A stretch of 64,000 bases of DNA, taken from NCBI RefSeq assembly GCF_017357425.1, contig NZ_CP014571.1, positions 1,302,001 to 1,366,000 on the forward strand, given 5' to 3'. This DNA comes from Arthrobacter sp. D5-1. Its GTDB lineage: Bacteria > Actinomycetota > Actinomycetes > Actinomycetales > Micrococcaceae. The notes beneath the pieces were generated by a model that saw only the letters and a program-made list of their open reading frames with translations, was not told the DNA's origin and searched no databases. Shown here in pieces: positions 49,863 through 58,197 of the stretch (position 1 is the stretch's first letter; every line of letters starts with the position of its first letter). Both the position numbers and the translations under genes were made by a program.

Positions 49863-50885
49863 ATGACCACCACAGCCCAGACCACCACAGCCCAGGCCAC
49901 CCTGACCGAAACCGTCAGCTACACCGACAACGGCCACTCCTTGACGTTCACCGTCGGAGACCAGCAGATCGCCACGTACACGTACCGTCCCACAGACGAC
50001 CAGTACGAAAGCCCCCGCCCCTTTTTCCATCCCCTCACCACACTGGAGGGAGACGAGGTCACTATTTCCAGGCCGTGGGATCACGTGTGGCACAAGGGCC
50101 TGTCGTGGGCCCTGCCGAACGTGGGCGAGCACAATTTCTGGGGCGGAGCCACGTACACCCGCGAGACCGGCTACTCGAACCTGGACAACAACGGGGCCAT
50201 GAACCACGAGGCCTTCATCAGCATCGAAGAACTCGGGACGGGGATCACCGCAGCGGAATCGCTGCTGTGGACTGCCCAGCCTTCCGAATCCCAACCTGCC
50301 GAAACCCAACCTGCCGAATCCCAGCCGGCCACACAAGGGCAGGCCGGCACACCCCTCATCAGGGAACAGCGCCGTTTCGCCATCCAACTGCTCCCCACCG
50401 GACACGCGTGGGCTCTGCTCTTCGAAACCACCATGGACAACGTCTCCGGTGCGGAGATCGGAATCGGCAGCCCCACTACCGAGGGCCGCGACAACGCAGG
50501 GTATGGCGGCTTGTTCTGGCGCGGACCCAGGTCCTTCACCGGCGGCCAGTTCCGATCCGACAAGGGGACCGGTGCCGACGAATTCATGGGCACCCGTTCA
50601 CCGTGGATCGCCTTTACCGGCCAGCACGATGTCACCTGCCGGAAGTCCAGCATCCTGTTCGTCGAGGACCAGGCCAACCCTGGCGCGTCCAACCAGTGGT
50701 TCGCCCGCTCGTCCATGTTTGCCTGCCTCGGCTCGGCACCGTTCTTCAGCGAAGTAGTCCCGCTCAAGGAGGGCCAGCCGCTGACGTATCGCTACGCCGT
50801 CGTGATTGCTGACGGGGCGCTGGAAGACCAAAAGGCAGCTGCGCTCGCCGACGCTGCCAAAGCTGCACTGGATGCCTGGGCCTGA
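49863..50885 (+). CDS. DUF6807 (PmoA-like) family protein with a short tandem repeat
   Basis: A 340-residue protein with ATG 49863, 28 bases after the dehydrogenase. Family marks are PRPFFHPLTTLEGDEVTISRPWDHVWHKGL (about 50-80) and GYGGLFWRGPRSF (about 220-232). Proteins of this family are linked to Gfo/Idh/MocA dehydrogenases in sugar-use clusters, but their biochemistry is not established. Three and a half 15-base units (QPAES/QPAET) at 50277-50330 insert a surface loop. No signal peptide is seen. The cupin gene starts one base after its stop. Confidence 0.8.
   Translation: MTTTAQTTTAQATLTETVSYTDNGHSLTFTVGDQQIATYTYRPTDDQYESPRPFFHPLTTLEGDEVTISRPWDHVWHKGLSWALPNVGEHNFWGGATYTRETGYSNLDNNGAMNHEAFISIEELGTGITAAESLLWTAQPSESQPAETQPAESQPATQGQAGTPLIREQRRFAIQLLPTGHAWALLFETTMDNVSGAEIGIGSPTTEGRDNAGYGGLFWRGPRSFTGGQFRSDKGTGADEFMGTRSPWIAFTGQHDVTCRKSSILFVEDQANPGASNQWFARSSMFACLGSAPFFSEVVPLKEGQPLTYRYAVVIADGALEDQKAAALADAAKAALDAWA
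50277..50330 (+). repeat. 15-base coding tandem repeat (QPAES)
   Basis: Units at 50277-50291, 50292-50306, 50307-50321 plus a partial unit. They encode Gln-Pro-Ser/Ala-Glu-Ser/Thr, a hydrophilic loop in the DUF6807 protein. The units keep the frame, so copy number can vary harmlessly. Confidence 0.85.
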
Positions 50886-50886
50886 G

Positions 50887-51633
50887 ATGTGCACATCGTT
50901 CCCGGGGGCCACTGCGGTTTCCGAGGTCAGCATTTACGATTGGCCCGGGCTGGATGGCGCGGCCGGAGGCTCCCCGCACCTGCACACTGCGTCCACTGAA
51001 GCGTACGTGGTGCAGCAGGGTTTCGGCCGCCTGGAGACCCTGGATTCCCGCGGGTTCACCTCCACGCCGCTGGCGCCCGGGACGGTGGTCTGGTTTACGC
51101 CGGGTACGGTGCATCGCGCCATCAATGACTCCGGCGACCTCAGGGTGCTGGTGGTGATGCAGAACGCCGGGCTGCCCGAGAACGGTGACGCCGTGATGAC
51201 CTTCCCGCCAAGGCACCTGGTGGATTACGAGACGTACGCACGCGCCGCCGCGCTGCTGTCGAAGAACGCCGACGGCGGTGACGCGGCTGCGGAGGCGGCC
51301 GCGCGTCGCCGTCGTGACCTGGCGTTGGAGGGTTATCTGGAGCTGAAAACGGCAGTCCAAAAATCCGGGGCCGCTGCGCTCGCCGACTTTCACGCTGCCG
51401 CCGCGCGATTGGTACAGGGGAAAGCCGGGACGTGGCGCAGGTACCTCACGGACGGCGCAGAGCGGCAGGCCACCCTGACAGGGCAGCAGTTGCTGTCTCT
51501 CGAGTCCATGGAAAGTTTCTACATGCAGGACGCGAGGACTACGATGGGCGAACGGAAAACCCGCAGGATCTACGGCATGTGCGGTCGGATCCAGGCGTGG
51601 GAACTTTCCGAAACTGTCATCGCCGGGACGTGA
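50887..51633 (+). CDS. Cupin-domain protein
   Basis: A 248-residue protein with ATG 50887, one base after the previous stop. The N-terminal half is a cupin barrel: PHLHTASTEAYVVQQG (about 33-48, His, His and Glu as possible metal ligands) then GTVVWFTPGTVHRA (about 66-79). The C-terminal half (about 110-230) is helical and Ala/Arg-rich. A sugar isomerase or binding role is plausible from the cluster but not shown. Note the box GAAAGTTTC inside the gene at 51511-51519, which may be a LacI operator. Confidence 0.78.
   Translation: MCTSFPGATAVSEVSIYDWPGLDGAAGGSPHLHTASTEAYVVQQGFGRLETLDSRGFTSTPLAPGTVVWFTPGTVHRAINDSGDLRVLVVMQNAGLPENGDAVMTFPPRHLVDYETYARAAALLSKNADGGDAAAEAAARRRRDLALEGYLELKTAVQKSGAAALADFHAAAARLVQGKAGTWRRYLTDGAERQATLTGQQLLSLESMESFYMQDARTTMGERKTRRIYGMCGRIQAWELSETVIAGT
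51610..51618. promoter_or_regulatory. LacI-type box before the LacI gene
   Basis: GAAACTGTC lies 40 bases before the LacI start codon, in the end of the cupin gene. A perfect dyad GAAAGTTTC is 91 bases further upstream at 51511-51519. Both fit the box family found before the two glycosidase genes and suggest autoregulation. Confidence 0.5.
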
Positions 51634-51657
51634 TTCCCGGCCGGGAAGGTGGGGACC

Positions 51658-52677
51658 ATGGTAACCAAGCAGGACTCGGGACGGGCGACGATCAGCGAGA
51701 TCGCCCGGGAGGCCGGCGTCTCCGTTCCCACTGTCTCCAAAGTCCTTAACGGCCATGCCCACGTCGCGGCAGCCACCCGCGCAAGGGTCGAAGAAATCAT
51801 CGCCAAGCGTGACTACGCCCGCCGCCCCGCCAAGCGCAGCAAGAAAGCCGGGCTCATCGACCTCGTGTTCCCGGGTATGGGCTCTGAATGGGCGTGCGAG
51901 ATCATCGAAGGCGTGGAACGGGTCGCCCAGGAAGCCGGGTACGGCACTGTGGTCAGCAGCCTGTCGCTGGACGGGTCCAGGATCCGCCCGTGGCTGGCGA
52001 ACCTTGCGGAGCGGAAGTCCGACGGCGTGCTGCTCGCCGTGTACGAACTGGACTCGAAGCAGATTCAGCGCATCAAGTCGCTCGGCATTCCGGTGATCCT
52101 GATCGACCCCGTGGGGCAGCCGGGACCGGATCTCATGACCGTGGGTGCCGCCAACTGGGACGGTGCGTTCTCGGCCACAGAACACTTGTTGAAGCTTGGC
52201 CACACAAGGATCGGCATGATCGGTGGCCGTGAGGATCTGCAGTGCAGCAGTGCGCGCGAGGACGGGTATCTGGCTGCGCTGCGGCGAGGCGGCGTGGACG
52301 TTGATCCGTCGTTGATGGTGCCCGGCGACTTCTCCACCGAATCCGGGGCACGGGGGACCGAAGCTCTGCTTTCCCTGGCAGACAAGCCCACCGCGATCTT
52401 CACCGGCAACGACGCCCAGGCTCTCGGCGCCTACCGTGCCGCGCGCTCGGCCGGCCTGCGTATTCCCGAGGACCTCTCCATCATCGGCTTCGATGACATC
52501 CCCGCTGCGGAATGGATCGAACCCGGCCTCACCACCGTCCGCCAGCCTGTGGTGCAGATGGCTGAAACCGCCATGCGCGCGCTCCTCCGGCACCTCGAGG
52601 GTGACGAGGAGTTGCCGCAGCGGATCGAGCTGGGAACGGAGCTGGTGGTGAGGGGCTCGACGGCTCCTGTTTCTTAG
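51658..52677 (+). CDS. LacI-family transcriptional regulator
   Basis: A 339-residue repressor; ATG 51658 is preceded by AAGGTGGGG. The helix-turn-helix and hinge are at about 9-60 (ATISEIAREAGVSVPTVSKVLNGHAHV, then RARVEEIIAKRDY). The periplasmic-binding-protein-like effector domain follows (about 65-335), with IGFDDIPAAEWIEPGLTTVRQPV near the end. Such proteins are released by sugars. It closes the glycoside cluster. Boxes of the GAAACTWTC type before its own gene, the GH3/dehydrogenase pair and the beta-galactosidase operon are good candidates for its operators. Confidence 0.92.
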   Translation: MVTKQDSGRATISEIAREAGVSVPTVSKVLNGHAHVAAATRARVEEIIAKRDYARRPAKRSKKAGLIDLVFPGMGSEWACEIIEGVERVAQEAGYGTVVSSLSLDGSRIRPWLANLAERKSDGVLLAVYELDSKQIQRIKSLGIPVILIDPVGQPGPDLMTVGAANWDGAFSATEHLLKLGHTRIGMIGGREDLQCSSAREDGYLAALRRGGVDVDPSLMVPGDFSTESGARGTEALLSLADKPTAIFTGNDAQALGAYRAARSAGLRIPEDLSIIGFDDIPAAEWIEPGLTTVRQPVVQMAETAMRALLRHLEGDEELPQRIELGTELVVRGSTAPVS

Positions 52678-53087
52678 CCCCGGCCCATGCTCGTGGACGG
52701 ATCCCCGCCGCCCTCTGAGGGGTCTGCGCGGAGGTCGTCGGGATCGCCGTCGGGCAACCCCGCCGGTCCCGGTACGTCTCCCGGGGCCGCCGGAACGTCG
52801 TCGTCGGTTTCGCTGGCTTGGCGGGTGTCGCCGTCGGACCCTGTCCGGCGTGAGGTGGTGCCGGCGTCTGGTTCTCCGGGCCCGCGGTGGCGGCCCTTGG
52901 AGTTGGTGTCCGGGGAAAGGTCCTCGTCCATGGCGTTGGAACCCTCGCTGATGGACGAATGGACCTGGATGTCGTCGTCCTTCTTGCCCGGCTCGGGGAC
53001 GTGGCCGTCGTCCACGGGATCGGACGTGCCGGCCAGGTCTTCCATCGCGTTTTCGGTTGCCTTGCGGATGCTGTCTTCTACGCCCAT
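52674..53087 (-). CDS. Acidic, disordered hypothetical protein
   Basis: A 137-residue protein; ATG 53087 is chosen because AAGGAG lies eight bases before it. After a short helical N-terminus (MGVEDSIRKATENAMEDLAG) it is almost entirely Asp, Glu, Gly, Pro and Ser, with no hydrophobic core. This suggests intrinsic disorder. It has no motif or signal. Its stop overlaps the LacI stop (convergent). It is divergent from the GAF-ANTAR gene, 265 bases apart. The function is unknown. Confidence 0.6.
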   Translation of the reverse strand: MGVEDSIRKATENAMEDLAGTSDPVDDGHVPEPGKKDDDIQVHSSISEGSNAMDEDLSPDTNSKGRHRGPGEPDAGTTSRRTGSDGDTRQASETDDDVPAAPGDVPGPAGLPDGDPDDLRADPSEGGGDPSTSMGRG

Positions 53088-53352
53088 CAGATAACTCCTT
53101 TGCACGAAAGGTCCGTGTGCCGGACCCGATTGCATAGTAAGCCTACTTACTTTTTCGGTGATGTGAAACCCGTACCGGGGTTGACAAAGTGGCTCCTTTT
53201 GGGTTGCGTCGCCGCAGGTCAGGACCTTACGCGCCGCACTTTGTACCGTTGATCGTTGGGCGATAAGGTATTGCCAGACCGTTTTGCAGAGGGCGGCCCT
53301 TTTCGCTCCTTTGCTGTCTGCTGGGGACGCATTTCAGTCAGTAGGAACGTGC

Positions 53353-54090
53353 ATGGTCAACCCCCGCCCTGAGCAGGAAGCTCTCCAGAATGGATACTTT
53401 TTAGATCTCGTCCTGGGCAGCGAAGATGTAGAGGCTTTTCTCAGCGATTTAGCGGCTTTCTCAGCCGAAAGCCTCTCGCATCCTGACTCCACCGTCTTCT
53501 GCGGTATCACCGTCCTGCGCCGTAAGAAGTCCGCTACGGCGGCCAGCAGTGACGACCGTGCCCGCGTGATGGACGAGCTTCAAAACGACTTTGAGGGCCC
53601 CTGCCTCACGGCCATGGACAAGCTGACTTCCGTCCTGGTGCCGGACCTCCTGCGTGAGCACCGCTGGCCGGACTACGTCGAAGCTGCATCGCACCAGGGT
53701 CTGAGGTCAATCCTCAGTGTCCCGCTTCTGGTGGAGGGCGATACACGTGCTGCCCTCAACCTTTACTCGGAGCGGGCAAATGCGTTCAGTGACTCCGACG
53801 TGGAGCATGCAGAGGTCTTCGCCTCGCATGCCTCGAAGTCGCTGCGCCTCGCCCTGAAGATCGCGCAACTCAGCGATGCCCGGAACGACCTCGCGGCAGC
53901 CATGCAGTCCCGCACCGTGATCGACCTCGCTGTCGGAGCGATCATGGCGCAGAACAAGTGCAGCCAGGAAGAGGCCTTCACCATCCTTCGCACCGCGTCC
54001 AGCAACCGCAACATCAAGCTGCGGCACTTGGCGAAGTCCATCATCGCGGCCGTCTCGTCAGGAAAGATCACCACGCACTTCGAGGAGTAG
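53353..54090 (+). CDS. GAF-ANTAR RNA-binding antiterminator
   Basis: A 245-residue signalling protein with ATG 53353. The N-terminal GAF-type domain covers about 20-165, with LSVPLLVEGDTRAALNLYSE typical of the last strands. The C-terminal ANTAR domain (about 175-235) has SRTVIDLAVGAIMAQNKCSQEEAFTILRTASSNRNIKLRHLAKSI, with the conserved Ala and aromatic-position pattern. ANTAR proteins bind paired hairpins in nascent RNA to prevent termination. The ligand and target operon are unknown. The upstream 265 bases show a TTGACA at 53181 but no clear -10. Confidence 0.9.
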   Translation: MVNPRPEQEALQNGYFLDLVLGSEDVEAFLSDLAAFSAESLSHPDSTVFCGITVLRRKKSATAASSDDRARVMDELQNDFEGPCLTAMDKLTSVLVPDLLREHRWPDYVEAASHQGLRSILSVPLLVEGDTRAALNLYSERANAFSDSDVEHAEVFASHASKSLRLALKIAQLSDARNDLAAAMQSRTVIDLAVGAIMAQNKCSQEEAFTILRTASSNRNIKLRHLAKSIIAAVSSGKITTHFEE

Positions 54091-54095
54091 GGGCC

Positions 54096-54713
54096 CTACC
54101 GCCGCAACGCCCCGTCCCACACCAGCTTCACGGCGTTGCGCACACGCTCCCGGGTTTCAGCGATGGACGCGGCATCGGAACCTGCAGGCCGCACCACGAA
54201 CTGGTAGTAGTACAGCCCGTTGATGAGGTCGATCATCGCCTCCACATCCACGTCCGGCGCCAGCTCACCGGCGGAAATTCCGCGGCGGATTTCCGCCGCA
54301 ATCGGTTCGCGGCGCCGGGAGACGTGGCGGTTCCAGGACAACGCACGGAGTTCATCGTTCTCCAGGCCCATGGCCACGCGCTTCTTCACCAGCGCGCCCA
54401 CTCGGCCGTCGACGTCGATCGCTGCTTCTTCATACGAGGCGAGGATCGTCTCCAGTGTGGTGTCCTTTCGCCGGAAGCCGAGGCTGGACCGGACGCTGTC
54501 CAAGGCCGCGGCGATCAGCTCTTCGCGGCTGCTCCACCGCCGGTACAGGGCGGCCCGGCTCACGCCTGAACGCTCTGTAATCGCTGAGATGGTCACGTCC
54601 CGCGTGTCGCGTTCAAGCAACAGCTCCACTGTGGAGGAAAGGACGGTGGACTCCAGTGCGGTGTCGCGCGGCCTGCCCGGCCGACGATCCGCAACGGCGG
54701 CGGTGTCAGGCAT
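54096..54713 (-). CDS. TetR-family regulator
   Basis: A 205-residue repressor; ATG 54713 is preferred over TTG 54719. The N-terminal HTH (about 20-65) reads DVTISAITERSGVSRAALYRRWSSREELI. The C-terminal helical domain is of the TetR_C type with GLYYYQFVVRP. It overlaps the end of the phosphatase gene and is the last gene of the phn-type operon (minus strand). It therefore probably regulates that operon. Twin boxes before phnD are a candidate site. Confidence 0.87.
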   Translation of the reverse strand: MPDTAAVADRRPGRPRDTALESTVLSSTVELLLERDTRDVTISAITERSGVSRAALYRRWSSREELIAAALDSVRSSLGFRRKDTTLETILASYEEAAIDVDGRVGALVKKRVAMGLENDELRALSWNRHVSRRREPIAAEIRRGISAGELAPDVDVEAMIDLINGLYYYQFVVRPAGSDAASIAETRERVRNAVKLVWDGALRR

Positions 54714-55473
54714 CGGCAATCACCAAGCGCTCACGCAACTGCGCTATGGTCGCGTCCGACAGCCCGGCACGCCGCACAGGCTCCAGCACACTCCCGTGCC
54801 GCTCGATCAGCACCTTCTGCATCGCCTCCATGGATTCCACATGGGCGCCCATCATGGCGCCCATGCCCTTGATGGCTTCCTCGTCAAGGACCCGGTCCGG
54901 CATGAGACCACCCATGATCGCCCGGAGCCGGGGGAACAGCTGCGGCAGGCGGGTGGCCGTCACGGCGTAGTCGGCGGAGATGGTTTCAGGCGTAGCGCCC
55001 AAGGCTGACAGCACGACGGCGGCGAACACTCCCGTACGATCCTTGCCGGCCGCGCAATGGAAGACGGTGGCGCCGTCGGCCATGGCTACCAGCGTCACGC
55101 CGAGGGCGAGCTGCCGGGCCTGGGTCTCGAGCAGGTTGGCGTACCAAGCGCCCACATGTGCAGGAGTAGTGGCGGAGGTCATCATCTCGTGGCTGATGTC
55201 CTCCGGCGATGAAACCGACGCCGTCAAGGCAAGGTGATGGTAGCTGACGCCCGGTACAGTCAACGGGCCCCGCCCGGTGAAGAGTGCTTCCTCCGGTGAG
55301 CGGAGATCGATCACCGAGGTGACGCCGTCGTCGATCATTTGCTGGGCGAAAGCCGCCGGCATCACCGAGACATCATCACTGCGGAGCAGTACGCCGGGAC
55401 GGGTGGTACCGCCGGAAACGGGCAGGCCGCCAAGGTCGCGCAGGTTGACGGGAGAGAGATCCAAAGTTTCCAC
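54706..55473 (-). CDS. MptpB-like tyrosine/lipid phosphatase
   Basis: A 255-residue phosphatase with a GTG start. The P-loop HCAAGKDRTG (Cys140, Lys144, Asp145, Arg146) is of the atypical HCxxGKDR type shared with mycobacterial MptpB and LipA. The N-terminal NLRDLGG (about 10-16) and SVIDLRSP are also typical. Relatives act on phosphotyrosine, phosphoserine and phosphoinositides. It lies 9 bases after phnE, so it may release phosphate from the imported compound. No signal peptide is seen. Confidence 0.88.
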   Translation of the reverse strand: METLDLSPVNLRDLGGLPVSGGTTRPGVLLRSDDVSVMPAAFAQQMIDDGVTSVIDLRSPEEALFTGRGPLTVPGVSYHHLALTASVSSPEDISHEMMTSATTPAHVGAWYANLLETQARQLALGVTLVAMADGATVFHCAAGKDRTGVFAAVVLSALGATPETISADYAVTATRLPQLFPRLRAIMGGLMPDRVLDEEAIKGMGAMMGAHVESMEAMQKVLIERHGSVLEPVRRAGLSDATIAQLRERLVIADA

Positions 55474-55482
55474 AAGAGAGTC

Positions 55483-56340
55483 CTAGCTGAGCTTGGCGCG
55501 GATGAAGGCGCTGACCCGGTCGATGATGGTGACCAGCACGACGATGCTGATGATGATGGCGCAGAGGTGTCCGTAATCGTACATGCGCATTGCGGTAGTA
55601 AGCTCCAAGCCGATGCCGCCGGCACCCACCAAACCGAGGATCGTGGCACCGCGGACGTTGCCTTCGAAGAGGAGCAACGTATAGCTGACCAGCAGCGGCG
55701 CAGCCTGGGGGAGGACGGCATAGCTGATGATCTGGCGTTTGTTGGCGCCCACGGCGGTCAGTGCTTCCACCGGCCCGGGTTGCACGGATTCCATGGCTTC
55801 GGCGTACACCTTGCCGATGGATCCTACTGAGCCAAGCACGATTGCGAGGATGCCGGCGAACGGACCCAACCCAACAGCCGAGACGAACATCAGCGCGAAG
55901 ATGAGCTCCGGGACGGATCGCAACACGTTCAGCACCGCCCGGCAGGAGGTGTAAACCCAGCGTGGGGAGATGTTGCTGGCCGCGCCGAAGCTCAGCAGCA
56001 GCGATGCGAGGGCGCCGAGGACTGTGCCCACCAAAGCCATCTGCAGGGTTTCGACGAGCAGCTTGATGATGATGCCGAACTTGTCGAACGTCGGCGGGAA
56101 AAGGCGGCCCAGGAAGTTGCCCATGTTGGGGATGCCGCTGAGCAGTTTGTCGGGGTTGAACCCGGCGCCCATTCCAGCCCAGACCAGCACGACGGCGACG
56201 ATCACCCAGAGGGCAGCGCCGCGTGGCGTGGGGAGGCCGAAGGGGCGGGAAAGCCGGAGACGGTCGGCTTCGGGGAGGCTGGTACTAATGGCCTTCTCTG
56301 CGGGGGCTTCAGTTTTCGAGGAGCTCAGTGTCTGTTCCAT
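55483..56340 (-). CDS. phnE: PhnE-type phosphonate/phosphate ABC permease
   Basis: A 285-residue inner-membrane protein. ATG 56340 has AAAGGAGG nearby and overlaps the PhnC end by 32 bases; a longer frame to 56400 adds an implausible Pro-rich start. About six membrane helices are seen, and the permease loop is EALTAVGANKRQIISYAVLPQA (about 187-208). TTAMRMYDYGH near the end is typical of PhnE. It forms the channel for the PhnC ATPase and PhnD lipoprotein. Confidence 0.9.
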   Translation of the reverse strand: MEQTLSSSKTEAPAEKAISTSLPEADRLRLSRPFGLPTPRGAALWVIVAVVLVWAGMGAGFNPDKLLSGIPNMGNFLGRLFPPTFDKFGIIIKLLVETLQMALVGTVLGALASLLLSFGAASNISPRWVYTSCRAVLNVLRSVPELIFALMFVSAVGLGPFAGILAIVLGSVGSIGKVYAEAMESVQPGPVEALTAVGANKRQIISYAVLPQAAPLLVSYTLLLFEGNVRGATILGLVGAGGIGLELTTAMRMYDYGHLCAIIISIVVLVTIIDRVSAFIRAKLS

Positions 56341-57118
56341 AAATCTGGTGCACCTCCTTTTCGGTGATGGTGGTGGCGGGGCCGGCGAAGACGAGTTCAC
56401 CGGAGTGCAGCCCCAGGACGCGGTCGGCGTAGCGGCGGGCGAGGCCCACGACGTGCAGGCTGACGATCACGGGGATCTGTTCCTCGCGGGCGATGTCGCG
56501 GAGCAGTCCAAGGATGGTGCCGGCGAGCCGCGGGTCCAGGGAAGCGACGGGTTCGTCGGCGAGGATCAGGCGCGGCTGCTGCATCAAGGCGCGGGCAATT
56601 GCGACGCGCTGCTGCTCACCGCCGCTCAGGCTCCGGCACGGCTGCTTGGCCTTGTGCGCCAGGCCCACGCGGTCCAGCAGTTCCAACGCCATGGTCCGCT
56701 GCGCCCTGCTGAACGTGCCCAGCATGTTCAACGGCCCTGCCGAGTGCAGTCCGCCGGTCAGCACGTTGGTGAGGGCAGTCAGCCGCGGCACCAGATTGAA
56801 GTGCTGGAAGACATATCCGACGTCGGATCGCAGCTCGCGCAGGCCGGTCGGGTTCTGTTGGGCTACTGAGCGGCCGGCGACTTCCAGTGCGTCAGCAGTG
56901 AAGGGGGCGATCCCGGTGAGGGTCTTCATGAGCGTCGATTTACCCGAGCCGGAGTGGCCCAGCAGCGCCACGACTCCGCCGGGGTAGACGTCCAGGTCGA
57001 TGCCCGCCAGCGCTACCTGCTCGCCGTACTGGACCCGCAAGCGACGTGCGCGGACGGTGGGCGACCCGGCCGGGGCGAGTGCCGCCGTCGTGCTTTCTGT
57101 TGGTGACATGAGGCTCAT
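56309..57118 (-). CDS. phnC: PhnC-type ABC ATP-binding protein
   Basis: A 269-residue ATPase whose ATG overlaps the PhnD stop by 4 bases. Walker A GHSGSGKST (about 54-62), Q-loop YVFQHFNLVPRLTALTNVLTG, signature LSGGEQQRVAIARAL (about 163-177), Walker B LILADEP and a switch His in VSLHVV are present. The VFQHFNLVPRLTALTNVL segment is typical of PhnC. It energises import with PhnE and PhnD. Confidence 0.92.
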   Translation of the reverse strand: MSLMSPTESTTAALAPAGSPTVRARRLRVQYGEQVALAGIDLDVYPGGVVALLGHSGSGKSTLMKTLTGIAPFTADALEVAGRSVAQQNPTGLRELRSDVGYVFQHFNLVPRLTALTNVLTGGLHSAGPLNMLGTFSRAQRTMALELLDRVGLAHKAKQPCRSLSGGEQQRVAIARALMQQPRLILADEPVASLDPRLAGTILGLLRDIAREEQIPVIVSLHVVGLARRYADRVLGLHSGELVFAGPATTITEKEVHQIYGTDTELLEN

Positions 57119-58017
57119 CGGAGGTCCTGGAGGTCCACGCCGATGGACTCGGCCACGTCTACGAGGGGTGCGTACGTGCTGAATTCCGGGTCGGCCGTGG
57201 GTTCGCCGGTGATGCCGAAGGTCTTGGACACCTTCTCGTTGCCGGACATCAGGGCAGGGAGCTTGGCCTTGAGGGCTTCGCGGGCTTCGTTATCCAGGCC
57301 TTTGCGCACCACGATGGAGATGCCGACGGGAATGGGGTCCGACTTGGCGATGACTCCGATCTCGTCCTCCTTGATGACGCCCTTCTGCACAAACGTGGGG
57401 TACAGCTGGCGGGCGGTGCAGGCAACATCCACGTTGCCGTTCGCGAGGGCCAGGACTGCGGAGTCGTGCGAACCGGCGAACGTGCTCTTGTAGTCGGTGC
57501 CGTCCGTGAGGCCGGCCTTGGCCAGCAGTGACTTGGGCATGAAGTAGCCGGTAGTGGAGCCGGGGTCGATGAAGGCAACCTGCTTGCCCTTCACATCGGC
57601 CGCGGACTGGATGCCGCTGTCCTTCCGGGCCAGGCAGAAGCTGGCAGGTTCGGTGCTGGCAGGCCATACCAGGAGCGGGTCCACGCTGTCGGTCTTGTAG
57701 GCGAGCGCTGCGGAGAACTGGCTGAGGACGGCAATGTCCACGGATCCGTTGCGGACAGCTTCGACGACGCCCAGGTAGTCGGCGGGCTGGAGGTTGGTTA
57801 CGGTGCGGCCTGACGCGTCGCCCACCATGGTGGCGAGGTCGGCCATGATGGCTTGTTCGTCGGGATCGTCGGTGCCTGGGGGAGTGGCGAAGACGAGCTC
57901 GGTGCTGCTTTTGTTGTCGGCGCCTGCGGCGTTGGCGTCTCCGGAACAGCCAGCGAGTGCGCCGATGGCCAGGAGGCCGATGAACGAAGTTGCGATGATG
58001 CCTGCACGAGCGTGCAT
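57115..58017 (-). CDS. phnD: PhnD-type phosphonate/phosphite-binding lipoprotein
   Basis: A 300-residue periplasmic-type binding protein. ATG 58017 has GGAAGG seven bases before it; the long frame running back to 59073 is a shadow of the divergent MFS gene. A signal peptide with LAGC lipobox ends near residue 24. The mature part has the family pattern LVFATPPGTDDPDEQAIMADLA and LQPADYLGVVEAVRNGSVDIAVL. AFIDPGSTTGYFMP is the phosphonate-binding loop. Ligand could be phosphonate, phosphite or a phosphate ester. First gene of the operon. Confidence 0.9.
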   Translation of the reverse strand: MHARAGIIATSFIGLLAIGALAGCSGDANAAGADNKSSTELVFATPPGTDDPDEQAIMADLATMVGDASGRTVTNLQPADYLGVVEAVRNGSVDIAVLSQFSAALAYKTDSVDPLLVWPASTEPASFCLARKDSGIQSAADVKGKQVAFIDPGSTTGYFMPKSLLAKAGLTDGTDYKSTFAGSHDSAVLALANGNVDVACTARQLYPTFVQKGVIKEDEIGVIAKSDPIPVGISIVVRKGLDNEAREALKAKLPALMSGNEKVSKTFGITGEPTADPEFSTYAPLVDVAESIGVDLQDLR

Positions 58018-58047
58018 GGTGATGCCTTCCGTCATGTGTTGGGGTGA

Positions 58048-58086
58048 CGTAATTACGAAACCAGCAGTATCTGAATCGGAATTACG
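58048..58086. promoter_or_regulatory. Twin-box candidate operator upstream of phnD
   Basis: CGTAATTACG (58048-58057, a perfect palindrome) and CGGAATTACG (58077-58086, one change) lie 29 bases apart in the divergent region, each followed by ARAC. This spacing is close to three helical turns. The TetR gene at the end of the operon is the likely binder. Confidence 0.6.
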
Positions 58087-58197
58087 AGACTGCCGTACTT
58101 GAAATGGCGGGAAGGTTAACTGTTTGCGCTCGCCTGGAAAGTCCGCCCTGTGGCCCCGTTTCGTGACCCGAGGCAACCATGGAGCAGACTTAGGCGG

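Noticed and set aside
50764..52593. 609-codon minus-strand frame over the cupin and LacI genes
   Set aside because: No recognisable motif and an Arg/Gly/His-rich composition. Both plus-strand genes have complete domain patterns.
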